From contig CANHLE010000031.1 in assembly GCA_947461435.1 (NCBI GenBank), positions 1-34,439 on the forward strand: 34,439 bases of DNA, in the 5' to 3' direction. The DNA comes from Paracoccaceae bacterium. Its GTDB lineage: Bacteria > Pseudomonadota > Alphaproteobacteria > Rhodobacterales > Rhodobacteraceae. The notes under the pieces are model-generated. The model was not told where the DNA came from and did not search any database. It worked only from the letters and a program-made list of their open reading frames with translations. Positions 25,329 through 33,519 of the stretch are shown here, one piece after another (positions within the stretch are counted from its first letter, which is position 1; each line of letters opens with the position of its first letter). The translations under genes and the position numbers were made by a program.

Positions 25329-28138
25329 ACCACCGTCACCGGCTTTTGCCCGGGCGGCGGCGTCAGCAGTGATCGCAGCAGCGACATGGGGTGACTGCGC
25401 AGCGTCAGCCGCATTGACACATAATCCTCAACCACAGCCTCTCCCTCGGTCAGATCGGGGAATCGCACCAAAGTTTCGTCAAGCCCCTCTCCGTCAATAT
25501 CGCGGGCAAACAGCGGCAAGGGCGCCAACCCTGCCACCCCCTGCGCCGCCCACAGCGCCTCGCGCCGGTTCAAGCCCAGCACCGCAAAGGCATCCGCTTC
25601 GGCCAGTTTTGCCAACGTCGGGGGGCGCACACCGGCACGGCGCCACAGGTCTTCGACCCCGGGATAGCCATTGCCACGACTGGCGACGATCCACATCGCC
25701 TCGTCTTCGGCCATGCCCTTGATCTGCCGAAAGCCAAGCCGCAATCGCAGTCCGTCCAGACTTTCTTCAAGGACATTGTCCCAATGGCTGCGGTTGATGC
25801 AGGGGGGCAGCACGACCACACCATGTTCACGCGCATCGCGCACGATCTGCGCCGGCGCATAGAACCCCATGGGTTGACTGTTCAACAGCGCGCAGCAAAA
25901 CACCGCCGGATGATGCCGCTTCAGCCAGGCCGAGGCATAGACCAGCAGCGCAAAACTGGCCGCGTGGCTTTCGGGAAAGCCATAAGATCCGAACCCCTCG
26001 ATCTGAGCAAAGCAGCGGGCGGCAAAATCTGGATCATGGCCGTTCCTGATCATTCCCGACATGAAGCGATCTTGAAATTCGCTGACGCTTCCGTGTTTCT
26101 TGAAGGTTGCCAGCGACCGGCGCAGCCTGTCGGCCTCTTCCGGGGTGAACCCTGCCCCAATGATGGCAATCTGCATGGCCTGTTCTTGAAACAGCGGCAC
26201 ACCCAGCGTCTTGCCCAAAACACGGCCAAGGGCATCTGAGGGAAAGCTTACCTGCTCTTCGCCGTTGCGGCGCCGCAAGAAGGGATGGACCATATCCCCC
26301 TGAATGGGACCGGGCCGGATGATGGCGACCTGAATGACCAGATCGTAAAAACTGCGCGGGCGCATGCGCGGCAGAAAGTTCATCTGCGCGCGGCTTTCCA
26401 CCTGAAACACGCCCAAGCTGTCAGCCTCGCACAGCATGTCATAGGTCGCGCGATCCTCGGCTGGTAAACTGGCCAGCGAATATCGGGTCTGGTGGTGTCG
26501 ATCGATCAGATCAAAGGCCTTGCGGATGCAGGTCAGCATGCCCAGTGCCAGAATATCCACCTTCAAAATACCCAGACTGTCGATGTCATCCTTGTCCCAA
26601 CAGATGACAGTGCGATCCTCCATCGTGGCATTTTCAATCGGTACCAGTTCATCAAGGCGGCCTTCGGTGATGATGAAACCGCCCACATGTTGCGACAGGT
26701 GGCGCGGAAAGCCCTGAATCTCTTCGATCAATTGCAAGGTCAGGCGCAGGCGGCGATCGGATGGATCAAGCCCGATTTCGGCCAGCCGCTGGGCCATCAT
26801 CGCGCCCTTGGCCCCAAAGCCCCAGATCTGGCTGGACATGGCCGCCAAGGTGTCTTCGGAAAGGCCCATGACGCGCCCCACCTCGCGCACGGCGCGTTTG
26901 CCGCGATAGTGGATCACCGTCGCGCAGAGCCCGGCGCGGTGGCGACCATAGCGGTCATAGATATGCTGGATCACCTCTTCGCGCCGTTCGTGTTCGAAAT
27001 CGACATCAATATCGGGGGGCTCGTTGCGCGCCTCGGATACAAAGCGTTCAAAGACCATGGTTCCGATTTCCGGAGAGACCGACGTGACGCCCAGCGCATA
27101 GCAAACAATCGAATTGGCGGCCGAACCGCGCCCTTGGCACAAGATGCCCCGATTGCGCGCGAAATGTACGATGTCGTGGACGGTCAGAAAATAAGGCTCG
27201 TATTTCAATTTGGAGATCAGGGCCAATTCGTGTTCCACCTGCGACAGAACCTTTTCCGGCACCCCGTATGGATAGCGCCAATGAAGCCCATCATGCGCCA
27301 GCCGTGCCAGACGTTCCGCCGCTGTCTGCCCCTCGGCAATTTCTGACGGATATTCATAGCGCAGTTCATCCAACGAAAAGGTCAGCTTGCGCGCAAGCTC
27401 ATGTGAATTATGAACCGTGTCTTCGTACCCTTTGAAAATACGTAACATTTCACCTTCGCTGCGCAGGCGCTGTTCGGCATTGGCCGCCGCGTGGCGCCCC
27501 AACTCCTCTACCCGGCAGCCCAGCCGAACGGCGGTTAGCACATCCAACAACCGCCGCCGCGCGCCATGGTGCATCACCGGCAGGCCAGAGGCGAGCATGG
27601 GCAGATCCAGCTGCTTGGCCAGCGCGGCCAGTCGCGCAAAGCGCACACTGTCCTGCCCGTCATAGCGCGGTGCCAAGATCATGTGACACGCGCCGGGAAA
27701 AGCATTTGCCAAGCGGCGCGCCTCGTGCTGCCATTCGGCCGTGGTTTCGGGATGGATCACCCATTCCATCCCCGCACCCCAATCCAGAAAATCCTGCAAC
27801 GCCAGATCGCAGTCGCCTTTTTCAGCCCGCCTGCGGCCCAAAGTGATCAAACGAGACAACCGCCCCCAAGCCGCCCTATCGCGCGGCAAGGCGGTGGCGG
27901 CAAAGCCCTCACGCGTGACCATCCGGGCGCCGGGGATCAGCCGCACCTTCGCGCCGCCGTCGCGGGCAAGTTCGCGCGCCTTGGTATGGGCCCGCACAAT
28001 CCCCGCAACCGAATTCACATCAGCTATCGCGATCGCGTCCAAACCCAGATCGGCTGCGCGCAGCACATAGTCTTCGGGATGCGATGCCCCGGTCAGAAAA
28101 GTAAAATTTGAAAGCGCCGACAGTTCGACGAAGGCCAT
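25325..28138 (-). CDS. dnaE2: Error-prone DNA polymerase DnaE2 (ImuC), C-terminally shortened
   Basis: DnaE2 is the SOS-induced translesion polymerase of the C family. The 937-residue protein has an N-terminal PHP domain (SALSNFTFLTGASHPEDYV near 7-25) and the polymerase active site, with Asp376 and Asp378 in PPDIDVDFEHERR and Asp528 in LKVDILALG. GRGSAANS precedes them, and a helix-hairpin-helix region follows at about 830-880. After LTLRSHPMSLLRSLL the protein ends in PPPGQKPVTVV. Family members usually run about 100-150 residues further, through an OB-fold. That part is missing here and I could not find it in another frame downstream. A LexA operator lies 19 bases upstream of the ATG. imuA and imuB, usually upstream, are absent. 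Confidence 0.92.
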   Translation of the reverse strand: MAFVELSALSNFTFLTGASHPEDYVLRAADLGLDAIAIADVNSVAGIVRAHTKARELARDGGAKVRLIPGARMVTREGFAATALPRDRAAWGRLSRLITLGRRRAEKGDCDLALQDFLDWGAGMEWVIHPETTAEWQHEARRLANAFPGACHMILAPRYDGQDSVRFARLAALAKQLDLPMLASGLPVMHHGARRRLLDVLTAVRLGCRVEELGRHAAANAEQRLRSEGEMLRIFKGYEDTVHNSHELARKLTFSLDELRYEYPSEIAEGQTAAERLARLAHDGLHWRYPYGVPEKVLSQVEHELALISKLKYEPYFLTVHDIVHFARNRGILCQGRGSAANSIVCYALGVTSVSPEIGTMVFERFVSEARNEPPDIDVDFEHERREEVIQHIYDRYGRHRAGLCATVIHYRGKRAVREVGRVMGLSEDTLAAMSSQIWGFGAKGAMMAQRLAEIGLDPSDRRLRLTLQLIEEIQGFPRHLSQHVGGFIITEGRLDELVPIENATMEDRTVICWDKDDIDSLGILKVDILALGMLTCIRKAFDLIDRHHQTRYSLASLPAEDRATYDMLCEADSLGVFQVESRAQMNFLPRMRPRSFYDLVIQVAIIRPGPIQGDMVHPFLRRRNGEEQVSFPSDALGRVLGKTLGVPLFQEQAMQIAIIGAGFTPEEADRLRRSLATFKKHGSVSEFQDRFMSGMIRNGHDPDFAARCFAQIEGFGSYGFPESHAASFALLVYASAWLKRHHPAVFCCALLNSQPMGFYAPAQIVRDAREHGVVVLPPCINRSHWDNVLEESLDGLRLRLGFRQIKGMAEDEAMWIVASRGNGYPGVEDLWRRAGVRPPTLAKLAEADAFAVLGLNRREALWAAQGVAGLAPLPLFARDIDGEGLDETLVRFPDLTEGEAVVEDYVSMRLTLRSHPMSLLRSLLTPPPGQKPVTVV

Positions 28139-28149
28139 GGCAACCGCAA

Positions 28150-28183
28150 TCGATTAGAACATAAGAAGAACACTTCTAATCGA
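28150..28183 (-). promoter_or_regulatory. LexA (SOS) operator of dnaE2, nested in an inverted repeat
   Basis: GAAC-N7-GAAC at 28157-28171 (GTTC-N7-GTTC on the dnaE2 strand) is the alphaproteobacterial LexA site, 19 bases before the ATG. It lies within a perfect 10-bp inverted repeat, TCGATTAGAA (28150-28159) and TTCTAATCGA (28174-28183), with 14 bases between the arms. The LexA site is the expected control of dnaE2; the outer repeat is unexplained. Confidence 0.8.
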
Positions 28184-28205
28184 CTGGTCCGATTCTGCCA
28201 GCGGT

Positions 28206-28219
28206 TTCTTGATCAAGAA
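28206..28219. repeat. 14-base perfect palindrome TTCTTGATCAAGAA
   Basis: This palindrome lies in the 107-base gap between dnaE2 and the truB stop. No T run follows it on the minus strand, so it is not a good truB terminator. It could be an upstream protein-binding site for dnaE2 or a chance palindrome. Confidence 0.5.
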
Positions 28220-28245
28220 CATTCGTACATACGTACAGATGCAGA

Positions 28246-29151
28246 TTACTCTTGCACGAAAACCTTGCTGGGATGCACCTCGCCCCCAAGATAGCGCCCC
28301 ACGGCCACGGCACGGCCATTTCGGCTTGCCCAACATTCAGAACCATAGTCCAGATGGCCCAGAACCTGGCCCGGATTGCCATGCGACAAGCGCAAAGCCC
28401 CCTCTTGGGTCGCCACCACTTCGGGAAGGCCAGACAAGCCCATCTCCAAAGGCAAAACGCGTGACATCAATTCGGGCGTACGGGCAAGGGACTCTAACTC
28501 GGCATAGATTATGCCGTCTTCGGCCCGAAACGGGCCTGACCATTCGCGCCGCAACCATGCAACATGGCCAAGGCAGCCCAAGGCCTGGCCCAGATCCCGC
28601 GCAACGGATCGAACATAACCGCCTTTGCCGCAAACCATCTCCAAGAGGACATGATCGGCATCGGGGCGATCCAGAACCACAAGCCGATCCACCCAAAGAG
28701 GCCGGGCCACAAGATCCATTTCAATGCCCTCACGGGCCAGATCATACGCACGCTCTCCATCGACCTTAACGGCCGAAACCTGCGGTGGGACCTGAAGGAT
28801 TTGCCCCCGAAACGCCACCAAGGCCGCTGCAATCTGTTCATCTGAAGGCCGCAGATCGCGGCTTTGCAAAAGGGTCCCCTCGGCGTCATCCGTGCTGGTC
28901 GAAGATCCCAAACGCACCATGAAACGGTAGCATTTCATTGCATCGGTGATGAAGGGAACCGTTTTGGTCGCCTCGCCCAAGGCGATCGCCAAGACCCCGG
29001 TCGCCGCCGGATCCAAGGTGCCCGCATGACCAGCCTTTTGCGCGTTCAGTGCCCAGCGCACCTTGCCCACCACTTGGGTTGATCCGATTCCGGCAGGTTT
29101 ATCGACGATCAGCCAACCTGAAATCGGCAGACCTTTTTTGCCTTTGGCCAC
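28246..29151 (-). CDS. truB: tRNA pseudouridine(55) synthase
   Basis: TruB makes pseudouridine-55 in the T-loop of tRNAs. The 301-residue protein has the opening [21 protein letters not shown], the catalytic Asp47 in [16 protein letters not shown] (39-54), [18 protein letters not shown], and [20 protein letters not shown] (written in part as [18 protein letters not shown]). A small C-terminal domain follows. The start is a GTG at 29149-29151, three bases after the glycosidase stop. It is the last gene of the rbfA / phosphodiester glycosidase / truB operon. In many bacteria rbfA and truB are adjacent; here they are separated by the glycosidase gene. Confidence 0.96.
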   Translation of the reverse strand: MAKGKKGLPISGWLIVDKPAGIGSTQVVGKVRWALNAQKAGHAGTLDPAATGVLAIALGEATKTVPFITDAMKCYRFMVRLGSSTSTDDAEGTLLQSRDLRPSDEQIAAALVAFRGQILQVPPQVSAVKVDGERAYDLAREGIEMDLVARPLWVDRLVVLDRPDADHVLLEMVCGKGGYVRSVARDLGQALGCLGHVAWLRREWSGPFRAEDGIIYAELESLARTPELMSRVLPLEMGLSGLPEVVATQEGALRLSHGNPGQVLGHLDYGSECWASRNGRAVAVGRYLGGEVHPSKVFVQE

Positions 29152-29154
29152 GGC

Positions 29155-29901
29155 TTAGTCCTTCTGTTCGACAACGGCCACGATTGGCCCGATCGGAAAC
29201 CCAAGATCACTGCGATCCAGTTGCGGCGCATACAGCCGCGAGATTGATCCATCCAGAAACAGCGCTTGCTTTACACCCAATACATCCCGAAAGACCCGGG
29301 CAAAGCTGTGAAAATTCACAGCGGTATTCGAAATCACAAAACTGGCCACGCTGCCATCTTCCGACACACCGACCCCATTTCGATAGTTCAAAGAGTCAGA
29401 CCCGGCCACGAACTTTGGGTGCAACTGGCCATCCATCACCAACATCGGACCGGACTGCGTGGCCATCCAGCATGCCAGCGGATTTTGCGCAAAACTGCGA
29501 CTTTCCACGATCTGAAAGGTTGGCCCAGAATCGCCGGCCAACACGGTGCAAAAGACGCCGTTGGGCAAAAGCCCAAAGTTTCCGGGGCCATCGCGGGTGA
29601 CAATTTTCTTGCGTTCGATCCCAGCCTCTATGTAAAGGCCAACCGGGTTCAAATCCTCGTCGAACATGCCGGCGTTCATGGCGAAGACAAGGGTTTCGTT
29701 CTGGGCGATCAGATAGTCATCCAGCGCGGCAAAGTTCGCAAAAGGGCCCGTGGGGCCCTTAACAAAAAGCCGAAGATCCTCGCCAGCGCGGACATCGCAG
29801 ACGGTGTAACTCGCCTCTTCAAAGGTGATATCCCTGCACGAGACCGCCCCGGCCAGTTGGGGCAGTGCCATGGCCATCATGGCAATGGCCGCGCGCTTCA
29901 C
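29155..29901 (-). CDS. Exported phosphodiester glycosidase family protein (DUF2233/NAGPA-like)
   Basis: This 248-residue protein begins with a signal peptide, MKRAAIAMMAMALPQLAGA, cleaved near AGA-VS, so it is periplasmic. The mature part shows the DUF2233 pattern: FAMNAGMFDEDLNPVGLYIE, ATQSGPMLVMDGQLHP, FRNG-like YRNGVGVSEDG, and FLDGSISRLYAP. The human member cleaves GlcNAc from mannose-6-phosphate diesters; bacterial members act on phosphodiester-linked or polysaccharide substrates, mostly unknown. The GTG start overlaps the rbfA stop by four bases (GTGA) and the gene ends three bases before truB, so it is embedded in a translation operon. That position is unexpected for a secreted enzyme. 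Confidence 0.88.
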   Translation of the reverse strand: MKRAAIAMMAMALPQLAGAVSCRDITFEEASYTVCDVRAGEDLRLFVKGPTGPFANFAALDDYLIAQNETLVFAMNAGMFDEDLNPVGLYIEAGIERKKIVTRDGPGNFGLLPNGVFCTVLAGDSGPTFQIVESRSFAQNPLACWMATQSGPMLVMDGQLHPKFVAGSDSLNYRNGVGVSEDGSVASFVISNTAVNFHSFARVFRDVLGVKQALFLDGSISRLYAPQLDRSDLGFPIGPIVAVVEQKD

Positions 29902-30326
29902 GCCTCGTCCTCGTCCTCGTCCTGCTCCGGGCTTGTCAGATCGCGCTGCACGGTCGGATCTGCAAACAAGCGCCGGGTTTCATCCAGACGATCAAAGGTT
30001 TCGTCGGCCCGAAACCGCAAATCGGGGGCGTATTTCAGGGTCAATCCGTTCATGACACGGCGGCGCAACTCTGCCTTGTTGCGTGCGAGGGCCGCAATGG
30101 CATCCTCGACCTTTGCGCCGCCCATCAAGGGCATGACATAGCAGGTTGCCACCTTCAAATCGGGCGAGCACGACACCTCCCCGACGGTGATCGACATGCG
30201 GTTCAAGTCCAGGTCGTGAATTTCGGCGCGGTTCAGCACGTCCGACAAGGACCGACGAACCAGTTCGCCAACACGAAGCTGACGTTGCGAGGGGCCATTG
30301 CCCGAAGAGAAGCGTTTGTTTGCCAT
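29898..30326 (-). CDS. rbfA: 30S ribosome-binding factor A
   Basis: RbfA helps mature the 16S rRNA 5' end during 30S assembly. The 142-residue protein has QLRVGELVRRSLSDVLNR near 16-33, then ITVGEVSCSPDLKVATCYVMP (in part: VSCSPDLKVATCYVMP), and KAELRRRVMNGLTLKYAPDLRFRAD (key parts LRRRVMNGLTLKYAPDL). This is the KH-like fold. A short acidic tail, EQDEDEDEA, follows. The ATG at 30324-30326 gives MANKRFSSG. It heads a three-gene operon and is divergent from dapB, with a 95-base shared upstream region. Confidence 0.95.
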   Translation of the reverse strand: MANKRFSSGNGPSQRQLRVGELVRRSLSDVLNRAEIHDLDLNRMSITVGEVSCSPDLKVATCYVMPLMGGAKVEDAIAALARNKAELRRRVMNGLTLKYAPDLRFRADETFDRLDETRRLFADPTVQRDLTSPEQDEDEDEA

Positions 30327-30421
30327 GGCGGCCAGATAATCTGTTTCGCCCGCGCCCGCAACGGCGGGCTTTCAGGTCGGGCCGAAAGACGCTAGATGAA
30401 CTGCGATAAAAGGAGCAAAGC

Positions 30422-31231
30422 ATGTCCAATCTGCCAGGCATTGTGATCACGGGGGCGTCGGGGGCCATGGGGCAGACTTTGGTCAAGCTTGTGGCGGCAT
30501 CCGACAAGATGCGGTTGGTGGGCTGCCTTGAACGCCCCGGACATACCTGGATTGGCCGCGACATCGGCGAAGCGATGGGCGCGGCGGCCTTGGGTGTTGC
30601 CGTCACAGACGATGCGCTGGAGGCATTTTCCAAAGCCCAAGGCGTGATTGATTTCACCGCCCCGGCAGCAAGCGTTGGCTTTGCCGCCTTGGCGGCGCAA
30701 GCCCGCGCCGTTCACGTGATTGGAACAACCGGGCTGGAGCCTGATGATTTGACGAAGATCGATGCTGCCGCGCACCATGCGGTGATTGTGCGCGCCGGAA
30801 ACATGAGTTTGGGCGTCAATCTATTGGTTGGGCTGACAAAAAAGGTCGCTGCCGCCCTTGATGAAGATTGGGACATCGAGGTGATAGAGGCGCACCACCG
30901 CCGGAAGGTCGATGCGCCATCTGGGACAGCCTTGATGCTGGGACAGGCGGCAGCGGATGGCAGGCAAATCGCGCTGGAAGATGCCAAAGTTTCAGGCCGC
31001 GACGGGATCACAGGAGCGCGGACCCGCGGCAGCATCGGGTTCTCGGCGATTCGCGGCGGGGATATCGTTGGCGAGCATGACGTGCTGTTCGCGTCTGAAG
31101 GAGAACGGATTGTGCTGCGCCATGTGGCCACGGATCGGGCGATCTTTGCCCGCGGCGCGTTGAAGGCGGTGCTGTGGGGGCAAAGCCAAAAACCCGGGCA
31201 TTACAACATGATGGATGTCTTGGGACTGTAA
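30422..31231 (+). CDS. dapB: 4-hydroxy-tetrahydrodipicolinate reductase
   Basis: DapB reduces the cyclic intermediate in lysine and diaminopimelate synthesis using NAD(P)H. The 269-residue protein has the dinucleotide-binding motif [10 protein letters not shown] (9-18), VIDFTAP (75-81), HVIGTTGLE (98-106) and the catalytic motif [15 protein letters not shown] (156-170), with His158/His159 and Lys162. The C-terminal motif ends YNMMDVLGL. The ATG at 30422 has AAAGGAG nine bases upstream. It converges on purN with 14 bases between the stops and is divergent from rbfA. It is cytosolic. Confidence 0.97.
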   Translation: MSNLPGIVITGASGAMGQTLVKLVAASDKMRLVGCLERPGHTWIGRDIGEAMGAAALGVAVTDDALEAFSKAQGVIDFTAPAASVGFAALAAQARAVHVIGTTGLEPDDLTKIDAAAHHAVIVRAGNMSLGVNLLVGLTKKVAAALDEDWDIEVIEAHHRRKVDAPSGTALMLGQAAADGRQIALEDAKVSGRDGITGARTRGSIGFSAIRGGDIVGEHDVLFASEGERIVLRHVATDRAIFARGALKAVLWGQSQKPGHYNMMDVLGL

Positions 31232-31245
31232 CCTTGGCGGGCGGA

Positions 31246-31839
31246 TCAGCCGACCAAGTCAAGACGGTCGATGTTTCCGCCAAGAAACCGGCGCAGAACC
31301 ATCGGGTAAAGTCGGTGCTCTTGTACCAAGACCCGCGCGGCAAGACGCTCTTCTGTATCGCCTGAAAGCACCGGCACACGCGCCTGTCCGAGTATCGGAC
31401 CCCCATCCAGTTCTTCTGTAACAACATGAACGGAACAGCCAGCCTGCACATCACCGGCCGCCAAGGCGCGAGCATGGGTATGAAGACCCGGGTATTTCGG
31501 CAAAAGTGAGGGATGAATGTTCAACATCCGCCCCTCATAGGCGCGCACAAAATCGGCCGAGACGATCCGCATGAATCCGGCAAGACAAATCACATCTGGT
31601 GACGCGCGATCAAGGACGCTGCGAAGGGCAGTTTCGAATCCGGCGCGATCTTTGCCAAAGGGGCGATGATCGACGCACTGCGACGAAAGGCCCATCGCCG
31701 CCGCTTTGGCCAGACCCCCGGCATCTTGCACGTTGGAAATCACAAGATCGACCTGCGCCAGCGAACTGCCCGCCAGATCCTGCGCGAGCGCAACCATGTT
31801 GGAGCCGCCCCCTGATATCAGGACGGCAATCCGCTTCAC
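31246..31839 (-). CDS. purN: Phosphoribosylglycinamide formyltransferase
   Basis: PurN transfers a formyl group from 10-formyl-tetrahydrofolate to GAR, the third step of purine synthesis. The 197-residue protein has ISGGGSNM (8-15), the catalytic residues Asn107 and His109 in [12 protein letters not shown], and Asp145 in [10 protein letters not shown]. The start is a GTG at 31837-31839 that overlaps the purM stop (GTGA), so the two genes are translationally coupled. This purM-purN order is common in bacteria. It converges on dapB. Confidence 0.96.
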   Translation of the reverse strand: MKRIAVLISGGGSNMVALAQDLAGSSLAQVDLVISNVQDAGGLAKAAAMGLSSQCVDHRPFGKDRAGFETALRSVLDRASPDVICLAGFMRIVSADFVRAYEGRMLNIHPSLLPKYPGLHTHARALAAGDVQAGCSVHVVTEELDGGPILGQARVPVLSGDTEERLAARVLVQEHRLYPMVLRRFLGGNIDRLDLVG

Positions 31840-32897
31840 AGCAGCTTGCCCCGATAGACCACGCCCTGCCCCGCAATGATCTGCCCCATATCGACAACCA
31901 TCTCGCCTTCGGCCGCCAAGACGTCGGCGACTGCTTGTGCCTGGTCAGGGGCCACGGCAAGCATCATCCCGATGCCGCAATTGAACGTTTTCAGCAGTTC
32001 GGATTCCGACATATTGGCCGTTGTCGCCAACCATCGGAATACGGGTGGCAGTTCCCAAGCGCCCAGATCAATCTCGCAGGCCAGACCCTCCGGCAGAATG
32101 CGCGGTGGGTTTTCCGTAATCCCGCCCCCCGTGATATGAGCCAGCCCATGCACGCCGCCCGCCCGGATGGCCGCAAGGGCAGGTTTGACGTAAAGACGCG
32201 TGGGGGCAAGCAAAGCCTCGCCCAAGGTGCCGGACTCAGAAAAGGGAGACGGGGAAGACCATTCCAATCCCGACATCTCAACCACTTTGCGCACAAAGGA
32301 ATAGCCGTTGGAATGCACCCCGTTCGAGGCAAGGCCCAGAAGAATATCACCCTCTGCGACATCGCGGGGCAAATCCTCGCCCCGTTCCATTGCGCCAACG
32401 GCAAATCCAGCAAGGTCGAAATCGCCTTTGTGATACATCCCCGGCATTTCCGCCGTCTCGCCGCCGATCAGCGCACAGCCCGACGCCGCACAGCCCGCCG
32501 CGATTCCGTTGATGATGCGGGTGGCCTCGTCAACGTTCAACTTGCCTGTCGCAAAATAGTCTAGAAAAAACAAAGGCTCTGCCCCTTGGCAGACCAGATC
32601 GTTCACGCACATCGCGACAAGATCGATGCCGATGGTATCCACCAGCCCCGTGTCGATGGCGATGCGCAGTTTCGTGCCGACGCCGTCGGTGGCTGCCACA
32701 AGAATCGGATCGGAATAGCCGGCTGACTTCAGGTCGAACAAGGCACCAAATCCGCCCAGCCCGCCCAGAACCCCGGGACGGCGTGTGGCGCGCGCTGCCG
32801 GTTTGATCCGTTCCACCAAAGCGTTGCCCGCGTCAATGTCCACGCCTGCCTCGGCATAGGTCAAGCCGTTGTGCCCCTTGGTCATACGCGCCCCCAT
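31836..32897 (-). CDS. purM: Phosphoribosylformylglycinamidine cyclo-ligase (AIR synthetase)
   Basis: PurM closes the imidazole ring to make AIR, the fifth step of purine synthesis, with ATP. The 353-residue protein has [16 protein letters not shown] (66-81), [38 protein letters not shown] (in part: [12 protein letters not shown]) and [13 protein letters not shown], all standard for the family. The ATG at 32895-32897 has AGGATGG upstream; an alternative ATG lies four codons in (32885). It is divergent from the tRNA gene and coupled to purN. Confidence 0.97.
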   Translation of the reverse strand: MGARMTKGHNGLTYAEAGVDIDAGNALVERIKPAARATRRPGVLGGLGGFGALFDLKSAGYSDPILVAATDGVGTKLRIAIDTGLVDTIGIDLVAMCVNDLVCQGAEPLFFLDYFATGKLNVDEATRIINGIAAGCAASGCALIGGETAEMPGMYHKGDFDLAGFAVGAMERGEDLPRDVAEGDILLGLASNGVHSNGYSFVRKVVEMSGLEWSSPSPFSESGTLGEALLAPTRLYVKPALAAIRAGGVHGLAHITGGGITENPPRILPEGLACEIDLGAWELPPVFRWLATTANMSESELLKTFNCGIGMMLAVAPDQAQAVADVLAAEGEMVVDMGQIIAGQGVVYRGKLL

Positions 32898-32965
32898 GAA
32901 GTTTCCATCCTGCCCCGGCGCAATAGACCATCAGACCCAAAGGTGCAACGCGCCAAAGTTCTGAC

Positions 32966-32994
32966 TTGGCAGCCGGGTTCTGGCCCGCTATCTG
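32966..32994 (+). promoter_or_regulatory. Candidate promoter of the tRNA gene
   Basis: TTGGCA (32966-32971) is separated by 17 bases from TATCTG (32989-32994), a sigma-70-like -35/-10 pair. The start would fall near 33001, about ten bases before the tRNA. The -35 hexamer matches five of six consensus bases, the -10 only three or four. Confidence 0.45.
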
Positions 32995-33010
32995 ATCGTC
33001 ATGACCTTGG

Positions 33011-33086
33011 GGGCCTGTAGCTCAACGGTTAGAGCAGGGCGCTCATAACGCCTTGGTTGGGGGTTCAAATCCCTCCGGGCCTACCA
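33011..33086 (+). tRNA. tRNA with CAT anticodon, probably tRNA-Ile2 (lysidine type)
   Basis: This 76-base gene folds fully. The acceptor is GGGCCTG with CGGGCCT, using two G-U pairs; the D-arm is GCTC/GAGC; the anticodon arm is GGGCG/CGCCT with loop CTCATAA; and the T-arm has GGTTCAAAT. The CCA end is encoded (33084-33086). The anticodon CAT could mean tRNA-Met or the tRNA-Ile2 whose C34 is changed to lysidine by TilS. The 4-69 and 5-68 acceptor pairs are C-G, as in E. coli Ile2 rather than Met, and the anticodon region resembles E. coli Ile2. The G1-U72 pair excludes the C1-A72 feature of the initiator. Ile2 is favoured but not proven. Confidence 0.93.
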
Positions 33087-33116
33087 ACCCATTGATTTTA
33101 AATGACTTTTATCGAA

Positions 33117-33153
33117 GGTGGGCGCACAGGTGGGCGCAAAGCCGTGCCCACCT
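33117..33153. repeat. Direct and inverted GGTGGGC repeats beside the tRNA
   Basis: GGTGGGCGCA occurs twice, 12 bases apart start to start. The second copy, as AGGTGGGC, faces the inverted GCCCACCT at 33146-33153 across ten bases. Such clustered repeats next to a tRNA 3' end are reminiscent of integrase arm-binding sites, but no integrase is present. Confidence 0.6.
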
Positions 33154-33335
33154 AGCGGAAAAGCATCAAGCAGGACTACCACCGGTGGACCTGTTGGGCT
33201 CGACTCAGTCTGTATTTGGCTTGGACTCCCCCATTGGGACCGTCATCCGGCATTAAGATGAGATGTCACCGACATCATGGATGGCTCATCGTGTAAGTGC
33301 ATGAAAACGTTTCGTTATGCATCCAGCCACTGTAA

Positions 33336-33365
33336 ACGTAACGGCTCGTTAACAAGCCGTTACGT
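33336..33365. repeat. Perfect 11-bp inverted repeat with 8-base loop
   Basis: ACGTAACGGCT (33336-33346) and AGCCGTTACGT (33355-33365) are perfect complements around CGTTAACA. It is not followed by a T run on the plus strand, so it is not a standard terminator. It could be a protein-binding or structural DNA site. Confidence 0.8.
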
Positions 33366-33519
33366 GTCATATTTCACCGTGAATCTGCCAAGAGAAGGCC
33401 GAGAATTTACCTGGCGTTCGGTTGACCGTTACAGCACGGGTGGTCGGACTCGTCCTTGGCGTTGACTGCGGTCAGCCGACCAGCGAAGCTGTCACGTTGA
33501 ATGTAGTCGGGATCGTTGA

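Larger units (their letters stand above)
33087..33519. other. 433-base region after the tRNA with repeats but no convincing gene
   Basis: Immediately after the tRNA comes a stretch rich in short repeats: two GGTGGGCGCA copies (33117-33126 and 33129-33138), an inverted AGGTGGGC/GCCCACCT (33128-33135 and 33146-33153), and an 11-bp hairpin (33336-33365). The short frames here lack Shine-Dalgarno sites or family resemblance. A second copy of the tRNA 3' end, as an attachment-site duplicate would give, is not visible in the window. No integrase gene is seen either. It may be the edge of an island or a scar of a lost one. Confidence 0.55.

Noticed and set aside
30354-30372. Hairpin GCCCGC-AACG-GCGGGC followed by TTTC, terminator-like
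   Set aside because: It sits between divergent genes rbfA and dapB, where no transcript ends on the plus strand; the stem is only 6 bp. An attenuator for dapB is possible but unsupported.
33053-33256. 67-codon frame beginning inside the tRNA
   Set aside because: Its first codons are the tRNA T-arm and acceptor read as protein; it has no ribosome site and no family resemblance.
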